Shown in pieces: positions 27,370 through 36,387 of a stretch of 64,000 nucleotides of DNA; the stretch's first letter is position 1, and each line of letters begins with the position of its first letter. The notes beneath the pieces were generated by a model that worked only from the letters and a program-made list of their open reading frames with translations, was not told the DNA's origin and made no database searches. This DNA comes from an uncultured Phaeodactylibacter sp. GTDB lineage: Bacteria; Bacteroidota; Bacteroidia; Chitinophagales; Saprospiraceae. The DNA is taken from NCBI GenBank assembly GCA_913057245.1, contig CAJXNH010000001.1, positions 145,254 through 209,253 of the forward strand, written 5' to 3'. The position numbers and the translations under genes are program-made.

Positions 27370-28788
27370 CTACCACTCCACCGCTTCCGTCTGCACCGGA
27401 ATGCGCTTCAGGTGCGGCTTTTTGTTCAGGTAGCGCTGTATGAGGCGCGTGGTTTCCGGATTGCCGGCGTAGAGTGTAATGGCATCCCGGAGGTTATCCA
27501 TGCTGCCATTCAGCCCTTCCTCATCGAGGTACCCAAAGCCTTGGTAATTGCCATTTTCAACCAGAATGACGGCCAATTCTCCAGGCTCCCTGCCTTCATC
27601 CAGCAGGAAAAAGTCTTCTTCGAATACCGTGGAAAGGACTTCCCTGGCCGCCATGGCCCGCTCATTGTAGTCTTCCACTGATTCCTGTTCAGTACAGGCA
27701 CCGTGGCACTGCTTGATGTGGTAGTGGAAGCAGGGACCGCTGTTGCCGGGCTGTAGCTTGCAAAGCCGGGCACAAAGCTCAAAGGCTTCCCGGACGCGGT
27801 TGAGGTGGTTGCGGGCGTGGGCAAATTTGGGATACTCCGAAATGACCTGCAGGGTTTTCCGGCGGGCAGCATTTGCCTGTGTGGCCTCATAGCAAATGTA
27901 TCCGGCCTCATCCGTAAAGGTATGCACCAGATAAGGGAAGCGCCGCACCCGCTGTGCCCGGTTGATGGGCGGGTGGAGGCGTTTGATCTCGTGACTTTCC
28001 AGCAAAAGGGCCACCAGCTCGCTGCCGGTTATTTCGTAGGTGATATCGTGCACATGCCGTTGCAGCTTCCCCGCTTTCTCTGTTTTGTCGGCGAAGTGCT
28101 CGGCAATGCGCTTTTTGATGTTGATGCTCTTGCCTACGTAAACCACTTCTCCCTGAGCGTTGTGCAGGTAGTACACCCCGCATTCCTCAGGCAGGGCATG
28201 CATCTTTTCCATATCAAAGGACTTGGGCAGCAGGGATTCTTTGATGCCCAGGTTGACCATGTCTACGACTTGCTTTTGATTGTCTTCTTCTGCCAGAATG
28301 CGGCGCAGCAGCTCTGCTGTGGCGAGGGCGTCATCCAGTGCGCGGTGGCGGGCATCGGCTTTCCAGCCCATCCATTTGATGAGGTTGCCAAGGCTGTAGG
28401 ATGGCAGCCCCGGGAAAGCTTTGCGGCTCAGGCGGACCGTGCACAGGTTCCTCCGGGAATAGGTATAGCCCAGCCGTTTGAACTCCTCCCTCAGGAAGCT
28501 GTAGTCAAAGCGCACATTATGCGCCACGAAAATGGCGCCTTCCGTCATTTCCACTATCTTTCGGGCTACTTCGTAGAATTTGGGCGCATCTTGCACCATT
28601 TCCTGCGTAATGCCCGTTAGTTGTGTGATGCCGTAGGGGACGTAGCACTCGGGGTTGACCAAAGAACTGTAGGTGTCCAGGACTTGCTGCCCATCGTGAA
28701 GGACAATGCCCACTTCAATGATCTTGTGGCGGGAAGCCCGGCCTCCGGTAGTCTCCAGATCGACAATCGCGTAACGCTTGGGTTGCAT
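27370..28788 (-). CDS. DnaQ-like 3'-5' exonuclease fused to GIY-YIG nuclease
   Basis: In this 472-residue protein residues 1-~175 are a DEDD exonuclease: AIVDLETTGG (ExoI), HNVRFDYSFL (ExoII), and RHRALDDALATAELL (ExoIII, H..D). Residues ~203-290 are a GIY-YIG nuclease (GVYYLHNAQGEVVYVGKS, then IKKRIAEHF) like the UvrC N-terminal or Cho nuclease. The C-terminal part carries a Cys-containing region (FELCARLCKLQ, CFHYHIKQCHGAC) as in UvrC. Similar exonuclease/UvrC-like fusions are known in bacteria and probably act in DNA repair. Confidence 0.9.
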   Translation of the reverse strand: MQPKRYAIVDLETTGGRASRHKIIEVGIVLHDGQQVLDTYSSLVNPECYVPYGITQLTGITQEMVQDAPKFYEVARKIVEMTEGAIFVAHNVRFDYSFLREEFKRLGYTYSRRNLCTVRLSRKAFPGLPSYSLGNLIKWMGWKADARHRALDDALATAELLRRILAEEDNQKQVVDMVNLGIKESLLPKSFDMEKMHALPEECGVYYLHNAQGEVVYVGKSINIKKRIAEHFADKTEKAGKLQRHVHDITYEITGSELVALLLESHEIKRLHPPINRAQRVRRFPYLVHTFTDEAGYICYEATQANAARRKTLQVISEYPKFAHARNHLNRVREAFELCARLCKLQPGNSGPCFHYHIKQCHGACTEQESVEDYNERAMAAREVLSTVFEEDFFLLDEGREPGELAVILVENGNYQGFGYLDEEGLNGSMDNLRDAITLYAGNPETTRLIQRYLNKKPHLKRIPVQTEAVEW

Positions 28789-28820
28789 AGTTTAATCTCC
28801 GTCAGTAAAAACAATATGTT

Positions 28821-30044
28821 GTGAAGTTAAAAATTTTGTTTGTAATACTGGGTTTTTTGCCACTAAATTGTGCAAAAAGTGTGTCAGAAAAGGCGGTTCA
28901 GCCGGTTGATATACCATCGGCTGTGGACATCGATAGCACGCTCGTTCTCGGCGCAGCGCGTATGGACGCCTATTTGCCGGACTTGCAGAAAGCCAAAGGC
29001 GTGGGGCTGGTCGTCAACCCAACCTCGATGGTGGGCCGCACGCATCTGGTGGATACGCTCCTGGCTCAGGGCGTCAACGTCCGACAAATCTTCGCACCGG
29101 AACATGGCTTCCGGGGCACAGCTGATGCCGGAGAGACGGTGACGGATGGCAAAGACAAACAAACCGGGCTGCCCATCATTTCCCTCTACGGCGACAATAA
29201 AAAGCCGAAACCTTCCCAACTGCAAGGCCTGGATGTCGTGGTATTCGACATTCAGGATGTGGGGGTGCGCTTTTACACCTACATTTCCACCCTGCACTAC
29301 GTCATGGAGGCTTGTGCGGAACAAGGCATTAAAGTCCTCGTCCTCGACCGCCCCAATCCTAACGGGCATTACGTGGACGGCCCAATCCTTGACCCGGATT
29401 TCAAGTCCTTTGTAGGCATGCACCGGGTGCCGATTGTACACGGCATGACGGTTGCGGAATATGCCAAAATGGTCAATGGCGAAGGCTGGCTAAAAGGTGG
29501 TATCAAGTGTGAACTGGAAGTGGTGCCCTGCCTGAACTACACCCATTCCACGCCCTACGAATTGCCGGTAAAGCCCAGCCCGAACCTGCCCAACAACCGC
29601 TCCATTTACCTTTATCCGTCGCTTTGTTTTTTTGAAGGCACGGTGGTCAGCGTAGGGCGGGGGACGAACACCCAATTCCAGGTCTACGGCCATCCCGACG
29701 CTACTATTGGCGATTACTACTTCACGCCCGAGCCCATGCCCGGCGCCAAATACCCCAAACTGGAAGGGCAGCGTTGCCGTGGCTTTTCCCTGGCCAGCAC
29801 TGCACCCGAACGCATTCGTCGGGAAGGCTACCTGAACCTTGACTACCTCGTTGATTTCTACCAAGCCTACCCGGATAAGGCGAACTTCTTTTTGGAGACC
29901 CTCTTTATCGACAAGCTGGCGGGCACGGATGCCTTGCGCAAAGCTATTGTCGCTGGTCAATCGGCGGAGGAAATCCGGGCCTCCTGGGCAGAAGGGCTGA
30001 CGGCTTACCGGGAGATGCGGGAGGTGTATTTGCTGTATCCCTGA
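28821..30044 (+). CDS. NamZ-like exo-beta-N-acetylmuramidase (DUF1343), lipoprotein
   Basis: This 407-residue protein begins at a GTG, because the nearby ATG at 28816 is out of frame and stops after two codons. The start is followed by a lipoprotein signal (LKILFVILGFLPLNC, Cys about residue 17). The NamZ/DUF1343 domain is clear: GLVVNPTSMVGRTHLVDTLL, IFAPEHGFRGTADAGE, VVFDIQDVGVRFYTY, LVLDRPNPNG, VPIVHGMTVAEYA, and EGTVVSVGRGTNTQFQ. NamZ removes terminal N-acetylmuramic acid from peptidoglycan fragments, so wall recycling in the periplasm is likely. Confidence 0.9.
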   Translation: MKLKILFVILGFLPLNCAKSVSEKAVQPVDIPSAVDIDSTLVLGAARMDAYLPDLQKAKGVGLVVNPTSMVGRTHLVDTLLAQGVNVRQIFAPEHGFRGTADAGETVTDGKDKQTGLPIISLYGDNKKPKPSQLQGLDVVVFDIQDVGVRFYTYISTLHYVMEACAEQGIKVLVLDRPNPNGHYVDGPILDPDFKSFVGMHRVPIVHGMTVAEYAKMVNGEGWLKGGIKCELEVVPCLNYTHSTPYELPVKPSPNLPNNRSIYLYPSLCFFEGTVVSVGRGTNTQFQVYGHPDATIGDYYFTPEPMPGAKYPKLEGQRCRGFSLASTAPERIRREGYLNLDYLVDFYQAYPDKANFFLETLFIDKLAGTDALRKAIVAGQSAEEIRASWAEGLTAYREMREVYLLYP

Positions 30045-30088
30045 CTTCGCAACGTGTTAGGGTGCGCATTCCCTTCGCGCCCTCACTT

Positions 30089-30380
30089 CAGCTCGGTGCT
30101 CTTGTCGTATCCCGGTCTTTACCGGGATACGGCAGGTTCTCCATGGCAGAAGCTGGAGCAGAGCGCCTGGGAAGGACCAGGCTTAAGCTCTACCCCAGCA
30201 GCCTAATGCTCCTGTCGTAGAGCTTTCTGCTCTGCTGCAGGTTCTACCTGGGAAAGCTGGAGCAGAGCGCTTGGGAAGTCTCAGGCTAAAGCTCTACCCT
30301 GGCAGCTCAGTGTTCCTGTTGCGGAGCTTATCTCGCGGGTACTTTACCGGTATCCGGCAGGTTTCATAGCAAAACCGTGG
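30089..30380 (+). repeat. tandem array of three ~105-bp hairpin-containing repeats
   Basis: Three imperfect units start at 30089, 30199 and 30303 with shared landmarks: CAGCTC..TGCTCCTGTCGTA, GGCAGGTTCTACCTGG, and GCTGGAGCAGAGCGC.TGGGAA. Each of the first two contains a hairpin at the same place, but with different stem sequence: GTATCCCGGT-CTTT-ACCGGGATAC (30107-30130) and AGAGC-TTTCT-GCTCT (30219-30233). A fourth unit lies at 36172. The rest of 30045-30507 holds no gene. Confidence 0.75.
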
Positions 30381-30507
30381 AACCGGCAAAATGGATAGCT
30401 CATCATGCCTTTAAGTTTTCTGCTCCCGAAGTGTTAAAAATTAGGAGCTTCTGTTTTTTTTTTGCATCTTACATGGTACATTGTTTAAAACTATAAAAAA
30501 CATTACC

Positions 30508-30951
30508 ATGCTTAACTTATTGAAAACCTTAACCATTCTCACTATTTTTTCCTTTGCTTTTATATCATTCCATGAAGTTTCAGCTAATGATTTAAGTGAT
30601 TCTTCTTGCTCTTTGACCTTTACGAATGATCAGATATGCAATGTAACTACAAACGACTGTTCAGAAGTTGAATTATTAGTACAAAATCTATATAGTATTC
30701 CGTGCGGGAGCAACGTAACAGATATAGACTGGACTTTTGACCCGGGAGTAGTCTTATGCGGAGGAGGCCCTTGGAGTGGTGTCAGCCCAACTTATACAGT
30801 TGACATAGACGTTGTTGCAACCTCGGCTAATAAGCCAGGTAGTAGCAGCGATAACGTGCCTGTAGGTGTTACTATGACTTATACCTACAACTGCTCAGGA
30901 AGTACTTGTACGAACTCTTATTATAGAACCATTTTTGTAACTGTTTGCTAG
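30508..30951 (+). CDS. small AT-rich secreted protein, unknown
   Basis: This 147-residue product starts at the ATG before a clear signal peptide (NLLKTLTILTIFSFAFISFH, cleavage near residue 28). The mature part is Cys-rich for its size (SSCSLTF, ICNVTTNDCSEVE, IPCGSN, VVLCGGG, YNCSGSTCTN, final VC), suggesting disulfides and an Ig-like or adhesive beta domain. Its codon use is AT-rich compared with neighbours. No family recognised. It may be recently acquired. Confidence 0.6.
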   Translation: MLNLLKTLTILTIFSFAFISFHEVSANDLSDSSCSLTFTNDQICNVTTNDCSEVELLVQNLYSIPCGSNVTDIDWTFDPGVVLCGGGPWSGVSPTYTVDIDVVATSANKPGSSSDNVPVGVTMTYTYNCSGSTCTNSYYRTIFVTVC

Positions 30952-31026
30952 TGAATATAATTTCGCCTAGTACACGGTCTACCAGGACGTGCGGTATTAA
31001 AGCTCAATTTATTTGCACGCGTTCTT

Positions 31027-32208
31027 ATGACAAAAATTTCGAGAATGATTCCATTAATTCTACGGGTAGGTGTCTGCCTGGTAGCGCATGCTCTAATGAT
31101 TCAGCATATATCCGCTCAAAACCTGGTACCGAATCCGTCCTTTGAGCTGGTAATTGATGATCCGGAATTCAGGCCAACAGGGGTCAATAGTTCTGTAGAC
31201 TGGTTCATATTGCTGTTTACGACAGAGTTTTTTCATCGGTCTTATGCCGCTGTTGCCAGTGTGCCGGCTAATCATCGTGGATTTCAGGAGCCTTATATCG
31301 GAGATGGATATGCAGGCATTATTGTTTATCCTTTGCATTCCCGGGAGTTTCTTGCAGTGCAGTTGACAGCGCCATTGGAGCCGGGAGAGGTTTATACCCT
31401 AACCTTTCAGGTTAGTCTCTTGGAGCGGTCAAAGTTCCGGACTGATGATTTTGGGGCTATGCTGTTGCACAACCGGCCTGAACAGGACAGCTTGAGCAGG
31501 TACCATTATTCGGTAAAAAACCTTGAAGGTCGTGTCCTTTCGGATACTTCCGGATGGATGGAAATCCGGGGGCAGTACCTGGCTGAGGGTGGCGAAGAAT
31601 ACCTGCTTATTGGTAATCTATACGATCAGGCACGTACCACTTTTGAGGAAACAGGGGTTGAGAATGCTTTGCCCTGGGCTTACTATTATGTAGATCAGGT
31701 CGTGTTGGAACGATGCGGAGAAACAGGCAGCTCTATCACCCAATTACCTCCAAAGGACACTGTGATTTGCGATAGTGGCAGTGCAATGCTCGAGGGGTTG
31801 CCTGATGCAGATGGCTATTACTGGGTTGGGGAAGGTACCGAACCTGTGCTGCAAACCCGGAGGCCAGGAAGGTATATGCTCAATCATTACTATGGATGTG
31901 ATATCCTCCAGCAGTCTTTTACCGTTGAAACCGATGGGTGTTTCTGTGATATTACCTTTCCTTCTCCCAGTAGGCTGCCTGCCGAATTGCGTCCTTTACC
32001 TTCCCGAAATGTGGAAAGTTACACCCTTGAACTCTTCAATGCCGCCGGGCAGAAAGTCTGGTCAGGCGATCAGGAAAGCCTGAGCCAGACAAAGCTTTCT
32101 TTGGCTGCGGGCATTTATTTCTGGCGCGCAAAGCTTGACTGCTTCAGGGAGTTGGATCAACAGCCGTTTCAGCGTACCACGAGCGGGCGCATATTATTTG
32201 TGGATTAG
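31027..32208 (+). CDS. secreted protein with carbohydrate-binding-like N-terminus
   Basis: This 393-residue protein has a signal peptide (IPLILRVGVCLVAHALMIQHISAQ). NLVPNPSFEL follows, an opening motif common in Bacteroidota surface proteins with a jelly-roll (carbohydrate-binding-like) domain. Strand-rich sequence covers residues ~30-235 (AGIIVYPLHSREFLAVQLT, PWAYYYVDQVVLERCG). A PKD/Ig-like stretch comes next (DTVICDSGSAMLEGLPDADGYYW), and the C-terminus resembles a T9SS sorting domain (YTLELFNAAGQKVWSG ... GIYFWRAKLD). Surface or extracellular location is likely. Ligand unknown. Confidence 0.65.
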   Translation: MTKISRMIPLILRVGVCLVAHALMIQHISAQNLVPNPSFELVIDDPEFRPTGVNSSVDWFILLFTTEFFHRSYAAVASVPANHRGFQEPYIGDGYAGIIVYPLHSREFLAVQLTAPLEPGEVYTLTFQVSLLERSKFRTDDFGAMLLHNRPEQDSLSRYHYSVKNLEGRVLSDTSGWMEIRGQYLAEGGEEYLLIGNLYDQARTTFEETGVENALPWAYYYVDQVVLERCGETGSSITQLPPKDTVICDSGSAMLEGLPDADGYYWVGEGTEPVLQTRRPGRYMLNHYYGCDILQQSFTVETDGCFCDITFPSPSRLPAELRPLPSRNVESYTLELFNAAGQKVWSGDQESLSQTKLSLAAGIYFWRAKLDCFRELDQQPFQRTTSGRILFVD

Positions 32209-32361
32209 GGCTAGGGTGAGGAGGTTTGCAGGGCTATAAAGCTATTGTGCTGATCTAAATTTTTGACGGAGCATCTATCCGGTCTTGGTTTTCCCTTTGC
32301 GAGGAGGTTGTGAGGTTTAGCTTCCTTTCGCCTTCCAGCTAAAACGGGCGAGCTCCCAACA

Positions 32362-32392
32362 TTGTTTTTCTCCACCCAAATCCGTATCTTAC
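32362..32392 (+). promoter_or_regulatory. candidate promoter of the metallopeptidase gene
   Basis: TTG at 32362-32364 and TATCTTAC at 32385-32392 are 20 bases apart. This resembles a Bacteroidota promoter with a degenerate -7 box. A transcript from here would begin about 27 bases before ATG 32425 and some 165 bases before the first in-frame ATG of the peptidase. Confidence 0.35.
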
Positions 32393-32435
32393 CGATTATT
32401 CACTAACCGCAAAAAACGGACCTCATGTTTACACA

Positions 32436-32528
32436 CACACACATTCCATCCGCCGAAGCCAACAGGCGAAAGAGGACACACACATTCCATCCGCCGAAGC
32501 CAATAGGCGAAGGAGGACACACACATTC
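32436..32528 (+). repeat. 41-bp tandem direct repeat at the 5' end of the metallopeptidase gene
   Basis: Two full copies (32436-32476, 32477-32517) are almost identical, starting CACACACATTCCATCCGCC and ending GAGGA. A third partial copy covers 32518-32528. 41 is not a multiple of three. Removing one copy would place ATG 32425 in the same frame as the peptidase, so copy number would switch the N-terminus in and out of frame. Confidence 0.85.
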
Positions 32529-32561
32529 TGCGCACGACATTCTGTTAAGCTTATTTTTTCC

Positions 32562-34583
32562 ATGCTCATGATATCAGGCTTGCATACCGCAACCGGGCAA
32601 AGCTACGTCACTTATGGTTTATATGGGGAGTACGAAGAAGACCCCAAGAGCTATTTCCTGCGCGTTCAGTTCAATTTTATAGATGCAGATGCACCTAACG
32701 AAGATGCTGCATGGTGGGAAGTAGGGGGGTATGACTTGGCGGACGAAGCTCAAAAAGGGCTGGACAACCTCAATCAGGCGTTCAACCCGCATGGAATATT
32801 TTTCCTGGCAGACGAGCCAACGCCGGATTGTGCTACGCCAGCTACCTATCGTTCTTATTTTGATTTGCAAAATCAAAATCCGCAAGGGTTAAGTGTTTTG
32901 GAGCTGATTAGGGGGAGCCTCCAAACGGAAGATGAGGTTGAACGGGCCCTGAATATTTACATTAACAGTGGCCAGGGGGAACCTTTGGGCTTTGCGCCTC
33001 AACTGCCTGGCAACCATGTAACTGTCAAGGGCTTGGAAGCTGGCGAACTAGCCACTAGCGGCACTATAACGGTGCACGAGGTAGGGCATGCGCTGGGGCT
33101 GTTGCATACCTTTGCCGGTGATGTACTTGGGGAGTGCAATGAAGGGGATATTCCTGAACCTGTGGGCTTCTGCTCTTCAGAAGAAGACCTTTGCTATTGC
33201 TGTGGCGATTACGTTTGTGATACAGACTACGATCTGAATGAGGATTTTGAGCTTGACCCTACAGATTGCTCTGGCGGTGAATCTATACCAGCGAGTGTGC
33301 GGCGCAATTACATGAACTACATATCTCCGGATGAATGCCGGAATGCTTTTACGGAACAGCAAGGGTTAAGGATGAAAATGTATTTGCGGGAGCTGAAGGA
33401 TTACTATTCGGATGACGTATTGGAAAAAATCCAACTACAGGAAGCCGCCTACCCCGGCACCGCCCCTTCCGGTGTAACAGGTAATCTTACAGTAGAATCC
33501 GAGGTGCTTGAAATACTGTCGCCCCTGCAAATGCTGCCTGGCGCAACCATTACCGTGAAAACTGGTGCAGCCCTCCACATTAAAAGCACCCTGACGAGTG
33601 CCTGCGATGAGATGTGGCAGGGAATAAAAGTAGAGTCAGGAGGTATCGTCAAAGTTTTTGGGCAGGGCGTTATTGAACATGCCGAATGCGGGATAGATGT
33701 AGTCGGGAATAGCTCTGAGGTGAGTATCCTCGGGGGTACACTTTTGAATAACTCGATAGGCTTGCGCGTAGCTGCGGATGATGCGATTGAGACGAGCAAT
33801 CAGGTCTTTTTTGCCAACTTTGAGCTCAACGACCAGTATAAAGGTGCTTCTGATGAACGGCCCTATTTCATGGTCTTGCGCGGCAACCGGGGCACCCGGA
33901 TCAGGTACACCACTTTTGCAGATGAGCGGACAGCTGATTGTTCTGCCCCAAACGGGGACTGCCCAAAACGTGCCATTGGTATTGATGCCCGGGAGGAATT
34001 CTTTTTCGGAGACATGCCGTTTTTCCAGTTGCTTTGGGCGCGCATCCCACAATTGGTAGCCCTGACCCCTTATCAGTCAGGTACTTACAGCAGCCTTTCT
34101 GCACTCTTTTCGGCTCTGTCCCCTTATGTGTCCGAAGGGGGCGGCCTGTCCAATATGCCAAAACCTTTGGTTGAAGCGTTGTATAATTTTACTACGCACT
34201 GCAACGAAGCGGGCTTTCTCGCGGTGGAACTCTTGCGGCGCAATGGGGTAGAAGCAGCGGTGCAGTGCAACAGCCCGAGCCCGGCAATGGCTCAACAAAA
34301 CAGCGGAGGGCCCCAGGCAAAGGAACTGCACCACAGGCAGGACCGTAGGAGTGCTGTGTTTTTCCCTAACCCCACGCAAGGCACCCTTCAGGTCGTCCTT
34401 TCAGAAGGGACAGATCGGGCCTCCCTGATACTTTACAACTTACAGGGGCAACCTGCCTTCCAGGCCGTGCTCACCGGGCAGCGTACCACCCTGCAACTGC
34501 CAGTGCCAGCCGGCATCTACTGGGCACGCCTGCAAATAGCCGGGCAGCAGCCGGTGCACCACAAAATCATTGTATCACGCTAA
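32562..34583 (+). CDS. secreted pappalysin-like (M43-type) metallopeptidase with T9SS sorting domain
   Basis: The 673-residue frame has a zinc peptidase signature HEVGHALGLLH (residues ~172-182) and a downstream Met-turn (NYMNYISPDECRNAFTEQQG), as in pappalysins. A beta-helix-like middle region follows (ITVKTGAALHIKSTL, VKVFGQGVIEHAECGIDVVG, LLNNSIGLRVA), then a T9SS type A C-terminal domain (VFFPNPTQGTLQVVL ... GIYWARLQIAG). The annotated ATG gives a very short signal (MLMISGLHTATGQS). A better signal with a basic n-region (ARHSVKLIFSMLMISG) would exist if translation began upstream in this frame, but no start lies there with two repeat copies present. Confidence 0.8.
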   Translation: MLMISGLHTATGQSYVTYGLYGEYEEDPKSYFLRVQFNFIDADAPNEDAAWWEVGGYDLADEAQKGLDNLNQAFNPHGIFFLADEPTPDCATPATYRSYFDLQNQNPQGLSVLELIRGSLQTEDEVERALNIYINSGQGEPLGFAPQLPGNHVTVKGLEAGELATSGTITVHEVGHALGLLHTFAGDVLGECNEGDIPEPVGFCSSEEDLCYCCGDYVCDTDYDLNEDFELDPTDCSGGESIPASVRRNYMNYISPDECRNAFTEQQGLRMKMYLRELKDYYSDDVLEKIQLQEAAYPGTAPSGVTGNLTVESEVLEILSPLQMLPGATITVKTGAALHIKSTLTSACDEMWQGIKVESGGIVKVFGQGVIEHAECGIDVVGNSSEVSILGGTLLNNSIGLRVAADDAIETSNQVFFANFELNDQYKGASDERPYFMVLRGNRGTRIRYTTFADERTADCSAPNGDCPKRAIGIDAREEFFFGDMPFFQLLWARIPQLVALTPYQSGTYSSLSALFSALSPYVSEGGGLSNMPKPLVEALYNFTTHCNEAGFLAVELLRRNGVEAAVQCNSPSPAMAQQNSGGPQAKELHHRQDRRSAVFFPNPTQGTLQVVLSEGTDRASLILYNLQGQPAFQAVLTGQRTTLQLPVPAGIYWARLQIAGQQPVHHKIIVSR

Positions 34584-34594
34584 ACAAGCCTGCC

Positions 34595-36106
34595 ATGAAA
34601 TTAGTAACCAAAGCACTTTTACTGCTGCTGCTGGGGGCTGTAGGCCTTCGTGCACAGTCTTTTAATATTGCTGAAGATTTAGGGTATCAAAGTAATTTCT
34701 TTGAAAGGGTGATGGTCCATAACGATACAATCATTGCCGTGGGTACCGCTCGCACTGACTCCTTAGAAAGCGGCGTTTTAATTGCTTCATACGATTCCAC
34801 AGGGCAGCGGTTAGCCAGCCAGCTATTAACAGACTTTGGAGGCGAAGGTCTATATATGCTTGATAATGCTGGTGGATTTGCACCCGCAAATGGAGGGGGG
34901 TATGTTATAATTGCTTACACGATCCGTTTTAATGCCATTTTTATTAAACTGGATGAGCAGCTCAACGAAGAGTTCCGTCATGAGTATACTGACATTGAAG
35001 ATGTTAGCAATTATCACTACCGCAGCCCTATACCTTTAGAAGAGGGGTATTTGTTGTACGGCGATATAGACCGGGACAATGGGGTGCCCGACCCCTTTGT
35101 GCGCATTGTGGACGAGCATGGGCAAACCGTGCGGCTTAATTTCTACGGGAATTATGAGGATAAGGACATCTACCAGGATGCACAGCTTTTAGGGGATTCT
35201 ATTTTAGTAGCTGGGGGGCAGCGGCAGGTTAGCCTGGGCTATAGCAAAAACTTTTTCCACCGTATCCGGATATCCGATGGTGCGCTTTTAGATAGCTGGG
35301 AGTCTTCAGTAAACGCGGACATGGGATGGCTGCGGCAATTGGTTGCCCTGGAAGATGGGGATATCATCACCTTTGGGCAGCAGCCGCTGGAAATTATCGA
35401 CTGGAATACTTACATCGTACAGCCTATGCTGACCCGCCTCAATAGCAACCATGAGATCGTCTGGCAGCGGCCTATTTACCGTTCTGGCTATCATTCTAGA
35501 AATAATGGCCTGCACGAAATCAAGCACGTGTCTGATGGCTACTTCGTAGGATCTGGCCACGTAAGTACAAATGTAGATGGCAACTCCACCCGTGCAGGCT
35601 GGCTATTTAAGTTCACGGCTTTCGGGGATTCGCTCTGGTCGCGCTATTACCTTCCTCCATTTGACACCCTTAATAATCCTATCCTCGGGGGGAGCTTTTT
35701 CTCCTTTGGAGAGCTGTCCAGCGGTAATTTAGTCAGTGGCGGAGAAGCTAATGGCGATGGCCCTCGCCGCTGCTGGATCATCAAAACAGATGCCAATGGG
35801 TGTCAGGGGGAGACGCCCTGTGAGGTGCTTACGGATGTGGCGGAGGCGGAGCCGATGGAGGCGTTAGGTATGCGGGTGTTCCCAAACCCGGTCTCCCGCC
35901 ACCTCACCGTCGCCTGGGCGGGGGCAGCGCCCACGGGCACGGGCCACTTCACGCTCTACAATATGCAGGGGCAGGCGGTATGGTCAGAAGTGCAGCCATG
36001 TGCACCAGAGGTGCTACTACAGTTACCGGAGTTGCCGCCGGGCGTTTATGCCCTGCGCGTGGAAGCGGAGGGGCAGGCTTGGGTGGAACGGGTGGTGATT
36101 AAGTAG
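34595..36106 (+). CDS. secreted propeller-like protein with T9SS sorting domain
   Basis: This 503-residue protein has a signal peptide (LVTKALLLLLLGAVGLRAQS). Repeated strand motifs resemble a beta-propeller (NDTIIAVGTARTDS, GGYVIIAYTIRFNAIFIKLD, GDSILVAGGQRQVSLG, GYFVGSGHVSTNVDGN, GNLVSGGEANGDGPRRCWIIK). A T9SS type A C-terminal domain is present (RVFPNPVSRHLTVAW ... GVYALRVEAEG). It starts 11 bases after the metallopeptidase gene, suggesting one operon of exported proteins. Function unknown. Confidence 0.78.
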   Translation: MKLVTKALLLLLLGAVGLRAQSFNIAEDLGYQSNFFERVMVHNDTIIAVGTARTDSLESGVLIASYDSTGQRLASQLLTDFGGEGLYMLDNAGGFAPANGGGYVIIAYTIRFNAIFIKLDEQLNEEFRHEYTDIEDVSNYHYRSPIPLEEGYLLYGDIDRDNGVPDPFVRIVDEHGQTVRLNFYGNYEDKDIYQDAQLLGDSILVAGGQRQVSLGYSKNFFHRIRISDGALLDSWESSVNADMGWLRQLVALEDGDIITFGQQPLEIIDWNTYIVQPMLTRLNSNHEIVWQRPIYRSGYHSRNNGLHEIKHVSDGYFVGSGHVSTNVDGNSTRAGWLFKFTAFGDSLWSRYYLPPFDTLNNPILGGSFFSFGELSSGNLVSGGEANGDGPRRCWIIKTDANGCQGETPCEVLTDVAEAEPMEALGMRVFPNPVSRHLTVAWAGAAPTGTGHFTLYNMQGQAVWSEVQPCAPEVLLQLPELPPGVYALRVEAEGQAWVERVVIK

Positions 36107-36171
36107 CCGACTTCGCATCTCTACTTGCTATGTCGGCCGTAGAAGGTTAAAGTGTTTAAAGTTAAAGTTTG

Positions 36172-36258
36172 CAGCTCATTGCTCCTGTCGTATCCCGGTT
36201 TCTTCTGGGATCCGGCAGGTTCTACCTGGAAAAACCGGGGCAGAGCTCCTGAAAAACC
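36172..36258 (+). repeat. single dispersed copy of the 30089-type hairpin repeat
   Basis: The order CAGCTCATTGCTCCTGTCGT, a hairpin (ATCCC...GGGAT, 36192-36211), TCCGGCAGGTTCTACCTGG and GGGGCAGAGCTCCTG matches the three units at 30089-30380. It lies between the propeller gene and the porin gene; the rest of the 281-base gap shows no gene. Confidence 0.7.
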
Positions 36259-36387
36259 ATTATACACTCCAGGATGCTCATTTAGTCGCACATAGTGTAA
36301 CTTTAACACTAAATCACCCCTCCCCCTGAGATAAGTCACTGCGGAAGTGTGCTGCCTTTTGTTCCTTGCGGGCAAAAGCATGACGAT

